Positions 51,601 to 63,979 of a stretch of DNA of 64,000 bases are shown piece by piece; the first letter of the stretch is position 1; each line of letters begins with the position of its first letter. The notes below the pieces were generated by a model. That model saw only the letters and a list, made by a program, of their open reading frames with translations, was not told where the DNA came from and ran no database searches. Origin of the DNA: Quillaja saponaria. Lineage: Eukaryota > Streptophyta > Magnoliopsida > Fabales > Quillajaceae. The translations under genes were made by a program, and so were the position numbers. The DNA lies in contig CM055605.1 of assembly GCA_029379385.1 (NCBI GenBank), positions 4,995,001 through 5,059,000 of the forward strand. Direction: 5' to 3'.

Positions 51601-54600
51601 ATACAAACTCAAATCTTCCCTAATGGCTTTCGGAGGATGTGGAAGGTCAGCGCTAAACCACACTTCAAACCAACACCTCTATTCAAAGTGAACAATCTCA
51701 AGAAGCAAAAATGATTGATTCACTTGTCACACAACAGTGATTTCCCCGTCAAAAGATTAAACTAATTTGACTAGTTATGTGGCATAATTGAATGTAGTAT
51801 CTGAACTTGAAAATCATTAAACCATATCTTGTGACAAGGTCCAACTTTCAGGCTAACGTGCCAACAGCCACATGCCAAGATTTAGTAAGCATGCAAAAAA
51901 AATCTAGATTCTATGAACTATAAACTTCTAGGACAGCAAAAACTACAAGTTCTCACTATAAAGACAACAGATATTGGGATCCATTTATAGGCAGGGCTAC
52001 ATAACTATATAGTGTATAGCCATTTCACTAAATTGCATAAAAATCACATGCATCTTGAAATAAACATGTCAGCCTGAACAATTAAATAGACTATAAATTT
52101 TCAAGCAAGTAGTCAGATTTATAAAGAGTACCACCTTTAAGAACTGAAGAAGCACCAGCACAAATTTGATAAAAGATGTGATATGACCTCTCGCCATTGG
52201 CCAGTTGAACTACTCGTGACTGATAAAAAAATATGGCATTATTTCAGAAGCAGCAAATTAAAATAATTGTAATTCCATATAGATTTTCATATGGGGCACC
52301 GTATGGTTACCTTTTCTAGCAAAACTATCATAATCGGCATTTAGCGGATGGCATTTGACAAATCGGAGGCCATAGAGTAAGTCAAGTCAGTTAATCGATA
52401 TCAAAAAAATTGGCATATAATTGCATCAACATTAAATTCATAAGCATGCTTACAGGTTTGAATTTTAGCACCACATATCTTCCCCAGTGAATTGAAATGA
52501 ATTTCGATCAACTTCCCCTGCAGCAAATAAAATTTTCAAGGGCAATTAAAATGCAGTGTCAGCTCTTATTTGCAAAATAGCTTCACAGCCTTCAGAAAGT
52601 TAGAACACTTATCACTCAGCAAATTTCAGGATAAACGTGACAAAAAACTTTCAAATTACAGAAATATAGTATAGTCATTGTAACTTCTATAAACATCAGA
52701 AAGGAGAGAAACTCACAAATCGACTAGAATTGTCATTCCTTGAAGTTTTTGCATTTCCCAAAAGCTTCAAGTATAAAATTTGTCTGAAGGATTTCATTTT
52801 CTACTCCACAACTTCCACCGCCAAGTGCAGCTAAGTATTGCATTGCAATTTTTGCTGTCTCTGTCTTCCCAGCTCCACTCTCCCCACTGTAAGATACAAT
52901 TCCGTAAATATCCTTAACAACCAAAAAGCATAGTAATACTTTATTTTGAATATAGCAAAGCAAGTACTGATGTTACCCATTATAGGAACGACAACATTAT
53001 CCAATTAAAACTGATCTCTCACCTTACAATAATGGATTGATTTACTTCGTCTGCAAGGTATAGAAAGAAGAAGAAAAAACTTTAGAACTAGCTCATTCAT
53101 GCAGATATCACAGCAACTTTAAGGAGGGCAAAGAAAGAGAGTGAGATAGTTTTATTCACCTCTCATCATCTCACTATAAGCCGTGTCTGCTATAGCATAA
53201 ACATGAGGACTGTCCATATTTTTCTGCCTATAAGCTGAGACATAATCATTTCCATAAATCTGGACTTCTTTGAAGGGATTGAGTGCAATCAAAAGGGGAC
53301 CCGCTTTACTCTACAGACAGATAGCACGAGTAGCAAGTAAGAGCAGAAAGACATTGACCCAACCAGAAGCACAATCAACTGCATGTCATATACTAACATA
53401 AATCATATCCCGAGAATATCTGAACAGGAGATTGTGAAGAACCGATGGCTCATTCAGATAACTAAGCTGTAATAGATCCTCGACACCCTCCAGAATATCT
53501 GGATTAGCAGGTAACAACTCTCCTGGCGACACTTTCAACACCTGCGTAACAAGTCAAGAGCACATACAACCCGCAAACTTCAGTTTACTCACAGTTTAAT
53601 ATCTTCTAAGACGAGGGTGCTATTAAACTTACATTTCCATTGGAGAGTGAAACAAAAGCTTCCTCCCCTGAAGTTGACTGTATTGTTCCTAGTTCCCAGT
53701 GCCCACTTGGGTGCCTACACCAAACATGAAGTTTCTGGGAAAAAAAAAAGGAAGAAAATAAATTTAAATAAAAGGGTACCTTACGTACAAAAACAATAGA
53801 AGTATGCCTAAGGTTAACTAAGACGAGCAAGAACAATACTTATACAGAACATCAAATGAATCGCAGACTTTGGGAACACAGACCTTATCCTCTCAAAATA
53901 TTTCAATAAGATTTTCTAAAATCTTCAAAAAACAAACAGCATTTGTTATCAGTCAAATTGTATTTATATGCACCTTAAGTTTTCTTTCAAATCCCAGTGT
54001 TTTTCTTCAGATGATTCCACTCAAATCTCAAAAGCTATAATCATGAAATAAAAAAGGCAGCAGGGTTCTTTAATTCAAACAAAGAGACGTACTACACCAC
54101 TCTAAACTTCAATTCACATACCTACTCACTGCCAATATAGAAAATCAAAACATCAACCCAGAATAAATAAATTCTATAACCTTCTCTATTACTGATTACC
54201 TTCCTGATGAAATAACCAATGTTGTCGTCCAACTCTAGTTCCTTAATCTTTGAAGACGAAGCTGGATCAGCAGAACCCGAAATAGGAGACTCTGATTGGA
54301 GACTTCTATTCTCTTCTGATGCCACAACATACGGCAAGTCAACATCTTTCTTCATTTTTTTGCTCCCAAAACTACCTCTCTTGAACCCCAAATCTTTTTC
54401 TTTCCTCTTTGTCTCTTCTTTTACATTGAACTCGCATGTTGAGCTTCCTGTTACTCCATCACCATCTTCAACCTTGAACTTGGTAGGCAATGACCGCCTA
54501 GTTGACGGAAGCCGAGCTCTTGAAGTTGGCCGAGCTGGCAATACCGGCGGCAAGTCCTTTGGTTTCTCTTCTTCTTCTATCCGCCGAAGCGAATCAAGCA

Positions 54601-54652
54601 TTTCCTCTAACGAGCTCCTGGCTAATGAGGATGCCGATGGTGCTAACATCAT
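43312..54652 (-). CDS. Class VIII myosin heavy chain, ATM2 type, with one frame break
   Basis: Coding exons on the minus strand: 54200-54652, 53633-53734, 53398-53541, 53160-53310, 53023-53050, 52717-52886, 52454-52517, 52311-52324, 52135-52219, 51372-51475, 51121-51259, 50186-50304, 49944-50096, 49772-49861, 49022-49099, 48672-48830, 48024-48227, 47568-47773, 47346-47481, 46819-46948, 46569-46679, 46355-46470, 44354-44560, 43312-43776. Ignoring one extra base, the product has 1,208 residues. Parts: an N-terminal extension rich in Ser/Lys, an SH3-like region, P-loop GESGAGKT (294-301), switch I near NSSRFGK, switch [10 protein letters not shown] (567-574), the actin-binding HFIRCIKPN, three IQ motifs ([13 protein letters not shown]..., [18 protein letters not shown]), a coiled coil, and the class VIII tail ending KWWGRLR. 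These motors act at plasmodesmata, the plasma membrane and endosomes. An extra A at 52747-52749 breaks switch I. ATG at 54652 matches the family start MML. Confidence 0.94.
44890..45010. repeat. Possible SINE-like insert in myosin intron 23
   Basis: A stretch reads CTACCTCTCTCAAATCAGTG and then GGAAATGGGTTCAACCC, which recalls the box B region of a tRNA-derived SINE. Similar AGTGTATGCATATGA and GTGTATATGTATATGA motifs lie on each side. There is no clean target-site duplication or A-tail. Confidence 0.3.
45557..45620. repeat. (CT)n(AT)n compound microsatellite
   Basis: A run of 19 CT units (45557-45594) passes directly into about 13 AT units (to 45620). It is inside intron 23 of the myosin gene and is likely to vary in length between individuals. 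Confidence 0.95.
52311..52324 (-). other. 14-nt microexon of the myosin gene
   Basis: TTTTGCTAGAAAAG, bordered by ATAG before and GTAACC after, supplies F-L-L-E-K between exons 52454-52517 and 52135-52219. The joined frame reads IQTFLLEKSRVVQL, the conserved motor sequence. It is too short for most gene finders. Confidence 0.85.
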
Positions 54653-57600
54653 GGCCGTCTCACCAAACCCCAAAATTCACACAAATTCCACAGCTCACTG
54701 CTCTTAAATCCCTTACAAAACCCAGAATTCACCTCTCCTCGCTCAAATCCCAACCATACATTTCCAAGAACAATTTTTTTTTTCCTAAGAAACCATAACC
54801 CAATAAAAATTTTATGGTTCAAGAAAATTATGAAAATTAAAGAACCAGATTAAAAGCATGGACGCGTAAAAGGGAAATCTGGTGTCAAGAAAAAGAATTT
54901 GTTTTTTGTTGCTTCCATCAAAAGAACTCCCAAACCCACATTTTCAAACTCGAGGAGGTGCACGAATTTTCATCACTGAATGCGTGAGTTACGAGGTTAA
55001 GGTTGATGTGGGAAAAATGGAGAAGAAGATGCAGACTAACAAAAACAGAAACAGAGAAGTGGAATTAAGTTTGGGTTTGAGCAAAAATAAAATAAAATGC
55101 AAAAACAGAAACAAAAAAATTTAGGGAAAGCTGTTGTCGTTTGGTTTTTTTTAGAAGCAAAAACGTTCTTAGTTCCAAAAACCATGAAGATTTTGTCGTT
55201 GTGGCGTTAAGCTTCTTCACCCAGAAATTCAAATTTATATATATTTTTCTTTCAGGTCAGGCGGCGTAATTCGACCATATTGTTTAGCGAGAAAATAAAT
55301 ATCTTAAAAATTAATCGAAGATAATAATCTTAAAAAAGAAAATAAATATATAAATGGAAACAAATAGATTAAGAGGATTGCTCCTGACCTGACAAGCTCA
55401 AATTGTGTTGTGAATTGGTCTGAAAAATTGGGATAATTACTAATGTATGTCTGTATTTTCAAAAGCAAAATAAAAACTTTTTTTTATCCTGAAAATTTCA
55501 TTATCCTTGTCATTTTTGTGTTGTAGTAACTTCAGAAAATATTCAAATTTTTTTGAGATTTCTTTTAGTCTTTCGGGTTTTCTTACAAGAGATTAATCTA
55601 TATATTTGTTGTGATTAGAAACTTCCCAACAATTATTTATTCTAATATTTAAACTTGTGTTCTCATATTCATAATATACTACTATACTCAAAATTTGTTC
55701 TTTTCTTTTGAAATTAATTTCTACATTAACTTATTTTTGAAATAAAATAGTTTTTTTTCCTTTTAAGATTTCAATTATTTTTATTCTAAATTCATTTATA
55801 CTCTTCCTCATGATGGTCTGTGGGATTTATAAACCAAGAGAATGTTATTTCTATGTTTTTTTTTTTCTTCTATTACTTTTTCTTAAAAGAGTCAACTAAT
55901 ATTTTGACACAAGGGTTGACAAAATATTACTATTAATTGATTATTTTTTCTTTAATTTAATCAATAATAAACTTTTAGTATATGCTACAATTTCGTTTAG
56001 AATTAAAATTTTAAACAAGAAATATCCACAAATGGCAATAATATATCTTTATCAATTGTATATTAATTACCATGATTTAAAGTCTTAAATTTGAGATTAG
56101 TTGAATAAAAAACATTAATATACCTTACATTACTATAAAATCTTATAGCAAGAAAATAAAACCTCAATTAATAGGAAGATTATGGGTAAAGAATCTTTGG
56201 TGAAGGCACAAGAATGACAAGGTTTGGCAAAGTGAAATCTACCACAAATTATTTCAAACATTAGGTACAAACAATTGATTATTTGACCATCATAATGTTC
56301 AATGGTAGTTGAATTATAATTTGTTAAGCATACAATGATCGTACCGTAAAAGTATAACATATAGGTTGCTATAATTTTTACTTTTGTCTGTAAAAAAAGT
56401 TTATTAGACTTCATGGTAGAAGGTAAACTTTTGGAAAAGTACCTCCGTGAAAGAAATTTTGAATAGTCATAATCACATTAATTTGAATGATAATTTATTA
56501 CGACTAATAAAAGTGTCCAGTAAAGTCATTTTTACCTAGAACACTATCTGGGTTAAGTGCCTTAATCGCAACCAAAATCTATTTATTAATTTTAGTATAT
56601 ACATGGACTATACAATTAGAGGTAACAATCTCTTATCTCATAAAACTCTCATTTCTAAGTAAATATAAAATTTGACATTAAATCATTGGAACAATGTGAA
56701 GAGATTTTACTGATTCAATTTTTGGATTAAGAATTCCTCCAATTCCACTAAAAAAATAAATAAAAGGAATTTAATTTCAGAATACATAATTCAAAGAAAA
56801 TAAACCAAAGCCCAAAAAAAAAGGGCAATTTAGCTAAAGGATATTTTGGTCACTCTAGTAATTGCTATGAAATCTAATGAAAAGTTTAATTATAATCCAA
56901 AGTGATACATTAATGAAGGTATATGAATATCCATGATTCCCAATGTAAGCAATTGTACATGACCTGTTTGCCTTATTTGAAATGCTGAAAAGGACATGGA
57001 AATGTTTTTTTGACCTCAAGCCTTTTTAAAATTCACTTGAGGCCACAAAGATGCTCATTTTTAAATTGTGAACGTGACAAGAAGTCGTGGCACATCCTAA
57101 AACATCCATAAGTCAAAGTTTTATAGAATATCACATTACATTTACGGAGGGAAATCAGTGTCAATTCAAAAAAATTAAATATAAAATCTTATTCTCAATT
57201 TTACTCATTCTTATTACTCTAGTTTAAGAAATACAAAAATTGATTGTAAAACCTATAACACTATAATTTCTATTTACTTAAGAATTTTTTACGTTGTAGT
57301 TTTATTTGTTATTTATTATATTTATTTGCATTTTTTGTTGAAATATTTATAAAGTACATATAGTGCTTTATGAAAGGGGTTTAGATAAATTTAATATAAT
57401 CATATTATATTCTTATAAAATTATGAATTATAAAAATCGTTTATCGTTAATAAAAGAGAACTAAGACTTGATTTGGTAATGTTGTGATTTTTTAAAAGAC
57501 ATTGTACTCTAATAACTCTCTTAGTATTATTTTTTAAAATGATACAACAGTGCTGTTTGGTAAATAATGTAAAAGCCGCTCTCAATAAATAGAAGTCATA

Positions 57601-60600
57601 AATGAGTCTTTGGTAAATTTATTATAAAGTTGTTCCAAATATTTAAATTAATTATCAGATATTAATAATAAAAAAAAGATAATTAACTTATTAAATTAAT
57701 TAATAAAAGAATAAATACTAATTTTTATTAAAAATTAAGATTATATTAATTTTTTAAAATTTTGAAATCAGAAATCAATTTTTAAAATACTCTCTGAGAT
57801 ATTCTTTAAAATATCACTGACTTTTAAAATTTCAAAACAGAAGCGCCTTACCTTTTTTTTTTTTTTCACTAAACATAAAAAAAAAGGTGGCTTATATTTT
57901 TTACAAGCATAAATACCAGACAATAAGAGTGAATAAATAATTCACATTTTTTCAACATGCCTAATACATTTTTTTTCCTGTAATATTAATGCATCTTTCG
58001 TTGTATTAATAAAAAAGAGATTTCTCAATTTTAAACTTTACGACGAGGAGGATTACTTCAAACTTTCGTTTTTGGGGCAGGTGATGTATGGGATAATCAA
58101 CAAATATTTTGATTAATTTATATATATATTTGATCCAGTGAAAAACTTGTGATCTTTGTTTTCACTATTTATATTAATATTTTCAAATTCAATCTAAGTC
58201 AACTCATATATTGATTTTGCGATTGACACGAAATATATTAAGATTTAGGGTGTTGGAGGAGACAGCTGGTGGTTAATTAAGTCAATAAAATTGATTGACA
58301 CCCACTAAGTAGTTCCAACAAACCAGACGACTGTGAACACGTAATGGCTCCTAATCCAGTGATTGTTGGCTTTTATGCTTGTCCTTCCATTAACATTTTT
58401 GTCTTAAACCTTTTTGCCTTTAAAAAAGAAAACATAGAATGGGCCCTTAATTTGGTCACAAAATGTGAAGGTGTTATTGCATGTTAGACCAATATTTGGA
58501 TAATAATGGCAAATAGTAATTGGACATCATACCAATCAATTAACAAGACCAACTTTTTTATAATCTTTCCCATTAATTCCTCCCCATGAATTGAATGCCT
58601 CATTGAACTTAATAGGAATTTATGATCAAGCTACAAGTTAAATCTAAATATTGAACACATAATTTAATATGTAAAGTAGGTTATGCATAAAGGCATAATC
58701 AAACTTCTTAAACTATAGACGTGGTGGTTGTCTACGATATTTTAGCTTAATTGACTCAAACACAATATTGTGTTCAAGAAATTACATTTTCAAGTCTCAT
58801 CATTCATAGATGTATTTTTTTTGTTTTTATATATTTATGAGTTGTTTGTCTCGTTTTAATTATGAGTGAATATTTAAAATTGTAATATTGTTTATTGTTG
58901 AATAACCATAAATCTCAAGATATCATTTTTAGTATTCTCTCAGTCTAACTCATTTACTTGTACTAGTTCTAATGAAGACATTCAGTAACCTACGATAAAT
59001 ATATTCAAACTACCATGAATGTTTCTCTCTCATTTTTCTTTCAAATGATTATACAGTTTACCTGAATCCCACGAAGTAACACAATCAAATAGAAAATTGG
59101 ATTAACCATGCATAATCATATATATTCCCCCTTATATTTTTGCAAGAGTAAATATCATCGTGTAGCCAGAGAGAGCAGAGAGACAGAGAGATAGTGAATG
59201 GCTTTTTAGATTTGCAGTAATGACTACGTTGTGCTGAATGACTTTTTCTTTCGGGTGCCTTCCACCTAATGTCTTTTCCATTCAGTCATGTGCTGAGATA
59301 CCCTTCAGATCATTTTGAAAGAGATGAAATTCTTTGACAAGTCAATTTCAGAAGGATGTGTCATGGAATGTTTCTGGACTAATAATCAAGAATGGTTCAG
59401 CATGCAGTACCTTCAGCTAGGGAAAAAGAAAGTCTCCCAGCTCCTCTGTGGTCCATAGCAGGCCTCTTTGAGTGCTTGCCAAGTATTTATTTATGAACTC
59501 ATATTCTTTCAATAATATTAATATACACACAAGTCTCATTTAATATATCATATAAAATTATATAATATATAATTATACAGTATATTAGATTATATAATTA
59601 TTCAATTTATTACTAGATTATTCTCTTATCATTTTTTTGTCGTTGTATAGTTTTGTTAAGGTCAACAATATAAATTATTATTATGTTATTGTTAGATATT
59701 ATATAATAATTTATTAAATAATTTTATACTATTTTATTATTCTTATACGTACGTCAAATACAACTCAAAGTCAGCTAAGCTAAGATAATGATTTCATTTG
59801 TACAAAAATCAGCAGTGTTTCAACTAATTTACTAGTACGAATTTATGTATAAATATATACTAAAATTGGTATTCAAGACCAATTAAAGTGATAAGAAAAT
59901 AGGTAAGTGCCTCAACTATTCCATTTTAGGGTGATGGAGCCCATTCGAACCCAATTATTATTATCCCAGATAAAGCTCACGAATCGGTTGAGTAAAAATG
60001 GCCTACAAACAAACATGCATTGATTGAAAATATTTTATAACATCTAGTAGATTGTCCTGCACTTAAATTAGGGCCCATTATCTATTATATGTTGATGTTG
60101 ATTAACTGCCAAAAAAGAAAATCCCAAAGTTGGCTAATTAAAAAGATATTTGGGACAAGCTGCTCTATCTAATGCACACCAATTATTAATTTTATTGATG
60201 GGACTTTTATATCGATCATATGAACTTGGCCCTTTGTGTCACTAAATATTCCCAATTTAGTGAATTCACATTTTCACCAACAAAGATAAAAAGAATTGTT
60301 CCTAAATAACACTTGAGAAGATATCAATTGGTTTAGGCAATAAATTCTGTATACAAAAAATTTTGAATTGAATATTACATTTACCCGGAATACGAAATTA
60401 ATGAAAAGGGAGTACTATCTTTCATTGTGTAACTCATAGCATTTTCTTAATTATGTGGCTAATTTTTTTTGAATTTATCTATTCACCTATGTTAAAATTT
60501 AATTAATGATTAAGATTGCTAAAGTTTTAATTAGAGAGATCCAAATCCATATATGCCATAAATCTAGCTATGATTATCAAAGGCTAAGATTAGGTGGTGT

Positions 60601-61295
60601 TGTTTTGCCTCTATCTTACACGCATATAACTAGTTGAACTTATATATATATATCTAAATGGTATAATATAAAATAATTCAATTGACTCTTATAAATATTT
60701 GATAACAATAAAATATTGTAAAAGCTAATTTTTTTGACTTATTTTTATATTATGCTTGATAGTAATAGCATATCGTGTAAGAGATAAATGATAATACAAC
60801 ATAATTCAAACTTATACAATGTAATAAACAATAAACGTAAAAGTTATATGATGAGATTGAAAATCAATAATATAAATTCATATTATCGTATTCTCTCCAA
60901 ACATATTTAGGAGTGAACTGATCATGTGATGTTTATAGGAGTCATAGAATCTAATCATTGTTCAGTTCTAGTGGATCGGCCCACAAACTAATTGGTCCAT
61001 GGGCCAGAATAGTGTAAAATTAAATATCTCACTATTAGGAAGGACTCAAAATTGAGTAGTGAACTTTTCTTGTCCGCCCCATAAATGGGAGAAAAGAAAG
61101 AACGTAAAACAAAGCCTTATTTTTCTTATTTTATATATATTTTTACTTTTTATACTTTTGCATTTATCTTATCTAACTTTTATATATATAAAGCCTTTAT
61201 TTTAAATTGAAAATGAAAAATTTGTTAGCTAAAAATAAGAAGGATATTATTAAAACACTTAAAAAAAGATCAAAATAATCCAATAGAACTCTGTC
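54653..61295. other. Intergenic region upstream of the myosin gene
   Basis: About 6.6 kb of very AT-rich DNA. The myosin promoter and leader occupy roughly 54653-55250. A small patch at 59150-59460 is clearly less AT-rich and is described among the findings. Open frames near 54219-54798 on the plus strand are shadows of the first myosin exon. No gene is supported. Confidence 0.5.
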
Positions 61296-62564
61296 AGCAA
61301 AGCTCAACACTACTGTTTTGGATGATCTCTCAGACGATTAGCTAATTGAAATTCTTTATCACCTTTCTAATTACAAGTGGGTTGTTCTGTGCAAGTCCGT
61401 CAAGAAACGCTTGTTGCTTCTAATTTCCAAGCCTTCTTTCCTTCGTGGATTCCTTCATAAGCAGTACCGGCAACAACCTGCCATTACAGCCACCATTGAT
61501 TCAAATCCACTACCATTTACCCTCATCATGCATTTGACATTAAATGGTGGTAAGAAAAAGTTGCTTTTTACTTCACATGATAAAATATTCAAATTTATTG
61601 GATTTTCTCTGACTTTTCTTCCTTGTTTTCGTCCAAACAGAAAGAACCCATAGCTGTAGTAGGCTAGTAGCTAATCATAATGACTTACTATTGTGTTGTG
61701 GAGAATATCATTCCAAAGAGATTATTATGTTTGCAATCCTCTTACTAAACAATGGATTGCTCTGCCCCAACACCTAATTGTAATGTCAGGTGGTTGTGCC
61801 TGTTGGCTTCGTCTATGATTATGACTATCACTGAAACCAATTATGTCCATATAAATTAGTACCTGACGATGACGATTATGACGGACAAATTGCCCGTAGA
61901 TTAAGAGTTGTGCGTATTGTTCAATGTACAGTACCTAAATTCACCATGTAGGTTTTTTCTCCTAAACTGGTGAATGGAATGAGTCACTTCTGTCCAGTTC
62001 TAGTCCACTATGTTTTAAGTTGAATCCCTTGAATACAAGTGCTTGACATACAACGGGGCATTGCATTGGTGGTCCTGCAATCTTGGTTTTGTTGTGTATG
62101 ATCCATTTAAAGTGAACTTATCTGATAAAGATTTACTAATCATTCCCAAGCTTGATAGGTTACATAAGGTTGATGGGATTGAATTATGCAAAGGCCGTTT
62201 GAGAATATCCGAGTCTACAAACCTCCACATCTACGTGTGGGAACTCCATGAATATGATAATACAAAAAGATGGTGCTTGCAGCACAGGGTTTTTGTACAG
62301 GATTTGACCTCTCAAACTGTTCAATGTGGAAAATTTCTTACTCGCAATTTTTATCGCCCTTTATCTTTCCATCCCAATGATGGGGATATAATTTATTTAT
62401 CATATTTTGGGAGGATTTTCTCGTGTGATATGCGAAGAAGCACTTTGAAATTTATCTGTAAGTTTGATCGTGATCAATGGGGTTTTACTCAGGAGCGCAA
62501 CGTTGTGCAGCTTGTTCTCCCTTGCTGGCCAATGCAGTTGCCAACTCCTCCCTTACCTGCCTAG
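61296..62564 (+). pseudogene. Decayed F-box protein gene
   Basis: The remains follow the order of a plant F-box protein with an F-box-associated region. An F-box with LSDD-stop-LIEILYHLSNY, then CKSVKKRLLLLISKPSFLRG and FLHKQYRQQP, starts near 61310. Next come LLLCCGEYHSKE and, in another frame, YYVCNPLTKQWIALPQH (61684-61765). Then PVGFVYDYDYH and ARRLRVVRIVQ follow, and from 62040 a longer frame reads TYNGALHWWS, FVVYDPF, LCKGRLRISE, LHIYVWEL and ends at 62564. The in-frame stop at 61339-61341 lies inside the F-box. The frame changes at least three times and there is no good ATG. F-box proteins recruit substrates to SCF ubiquitin ligases; this copy cannot make a full product. Confidence 0.8.
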
Positions 62565-63819
62565 CTTGCTGAGAGACTGCACCCTTATCTTTTTAGTTAA
62601 TTTGTATTTGTATTGTTTTTCTTATTTATCTAATCAAATTTGTTTCATAAATTAGTTGTTTTTTTTTTTCCCACTAAAATGAAAATGTAAATAATCTCAA
62701 CAAAAAAATTCCCCCTCGATCTAATATAAATTCTTTTTATGTTTTTTAAGAACATAAGAGAATTCGAATCTGTTATAAATTCTTTTTATGTTTTTTAAGA
62801 ACATGAGAGGATCCGAATCCGTTGTACGTGATACATATAATTAACATTATCTAATTCACATAAAAGGGACATAAATAGATGAAACTAAACATACTTGATT
62901 GCATTGATCATTAGTTAGTTTCCATTGCAACTCTCGTAAGTTTCAACGTAATGTCCATTTTCTGTTGTAGCATTTAATGAACCCATATTTAACCTCCACC
63001 CTGCAAGTGAGTTAGAAACAATAAGTTTATTCTATTATGTATTCTACGGTTCTGTCATCAGGTTGTTTGTATGGTCAGGTGAGACAATTGTTAATGTACA
63101 TTTGAGGTTGTGCTTGTGCTTGATTTGTATTATATGATGTTCTTGAAAGCACAAACTTGAGCCAAATGTTTAGAGTTTAGTTTCTTTGTCATCAAACTTC
63201 AATCAACTACTTCACCCATGTACTACGATTTAATAGTTAGGAATGAGTTGATTTTCATGGTTCATTGAGAAATGTGAACAAATAACACAAACAAATAGAA
63301 GACGAAATGGACCATTGAAATGCTGTTTCTGATTTTGTTGGCATAAATTATGAGCAATTGTATGCAGCAAGAAACACTACTGTATGGAGCTAGCATTATT
63401 TTGCAGTTCACTATCTGAAGCCTTACGTGGTTATCTTTCTCCTAGTTATTTTGTTTTTTGCACAAGGAGATTTTTTTTACATGAATATTTTACTCTCTTT
63501 TGATTGGCTTGCAGAAAGTACGCAATCATGTTCTCCAAAAATTTGAAGCAAATAAAAAGAGAAAACTGAAATTATATCAATTGGATTACATAGAGGGAAA
63601 CTTATTCAAAATAATCTGAATTTAACTTCATTATTACCAATATACTTACTATTACAAATGAAGCAATTATAACTCAACATGAAGGACCGTAAAAGCTCAA
63701 CTACCTCTGCAAATAGTTTACAACCCCGAGTACAGGTAAAAAAAAAAAACTCTCAAGTGCATTTCCTGTAATTTGACTACTTCTGTATAATATGACAACA
63801 ACGGCATTACCACTGTCTA
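62565..63819. other. Intergenic region between the F-box pseudogene and AGD5
   Basis: AT-rich DNA with one short tandem duplication at 62725-62822. The last few hundred bases are the 3' untranslated region of the minus-strand gene that ends at 63820. No other gene is seen. Confidence 0.5.
62725..62822. repeat. Two tandem copies of a 49-bp unit
   Basis: The unit starting TATAAATTCTTTTTATGTTT at 62725 is repeated directly at 62774 with only a few changes (AACATAAGAGAATTCGAATC against AACATGAGAGGATCCGAATC). Confidence 0.85.
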
Positions 63820-63979
63820 TCAGTGTTTGGTAAACATTCCTTGAGTTAAAGAGGAAAAATCAAAATCCTTTACTGATTGGGAAGAACTAACAGATGATAT
63901 CGGAGATACGGTTTCAGGTCTACCCAATTTAGATTCCAACACACCATTAACCGGGTTGACTTGCCCCATTGTATGGAAA
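63820..63979 (-). CDS. Last exon of an AGD5/NEVERSHED-type ArfGAP, partial
   Basis: On the minus strand, acceptor TTTCTTGCAG at 63980/63981 opens an exon whose first base completes a codon. The following 52 residues run from FHTMGQVNPVNG through SSSQSVKDFDFSSLTQGMFT to the end KH and a stop at 63820-63822. This tail is the conserved end of the plant AGD5 (NEVERSHED) family, ADP-ribosylation factor GTPase activators acting at the trans-Golgi and in organ shedding. The ArfGAP zinc finger and the rest lie beyond the right edge. The position next to ATM2 and MRE11 agrees with the remembered Arabidopsis order. The call rests on a short tail, so the name is fairly but not fully certain. Confidence 0.75.

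Noticed and set aside
54219..54798. Plus-strand open frames of 162 and 98 codons
   Set aside because: They are antisense to the first myosin exon, which has the family start and a clear donor. The plus-strand products have no domain.
59150..59460. MicroRNA precursor
   Set aside because: I compared by eye with common conserved plant microRNAs and found no match. Only a 7-bp CTGAATG/CATTCAG stem is visible.
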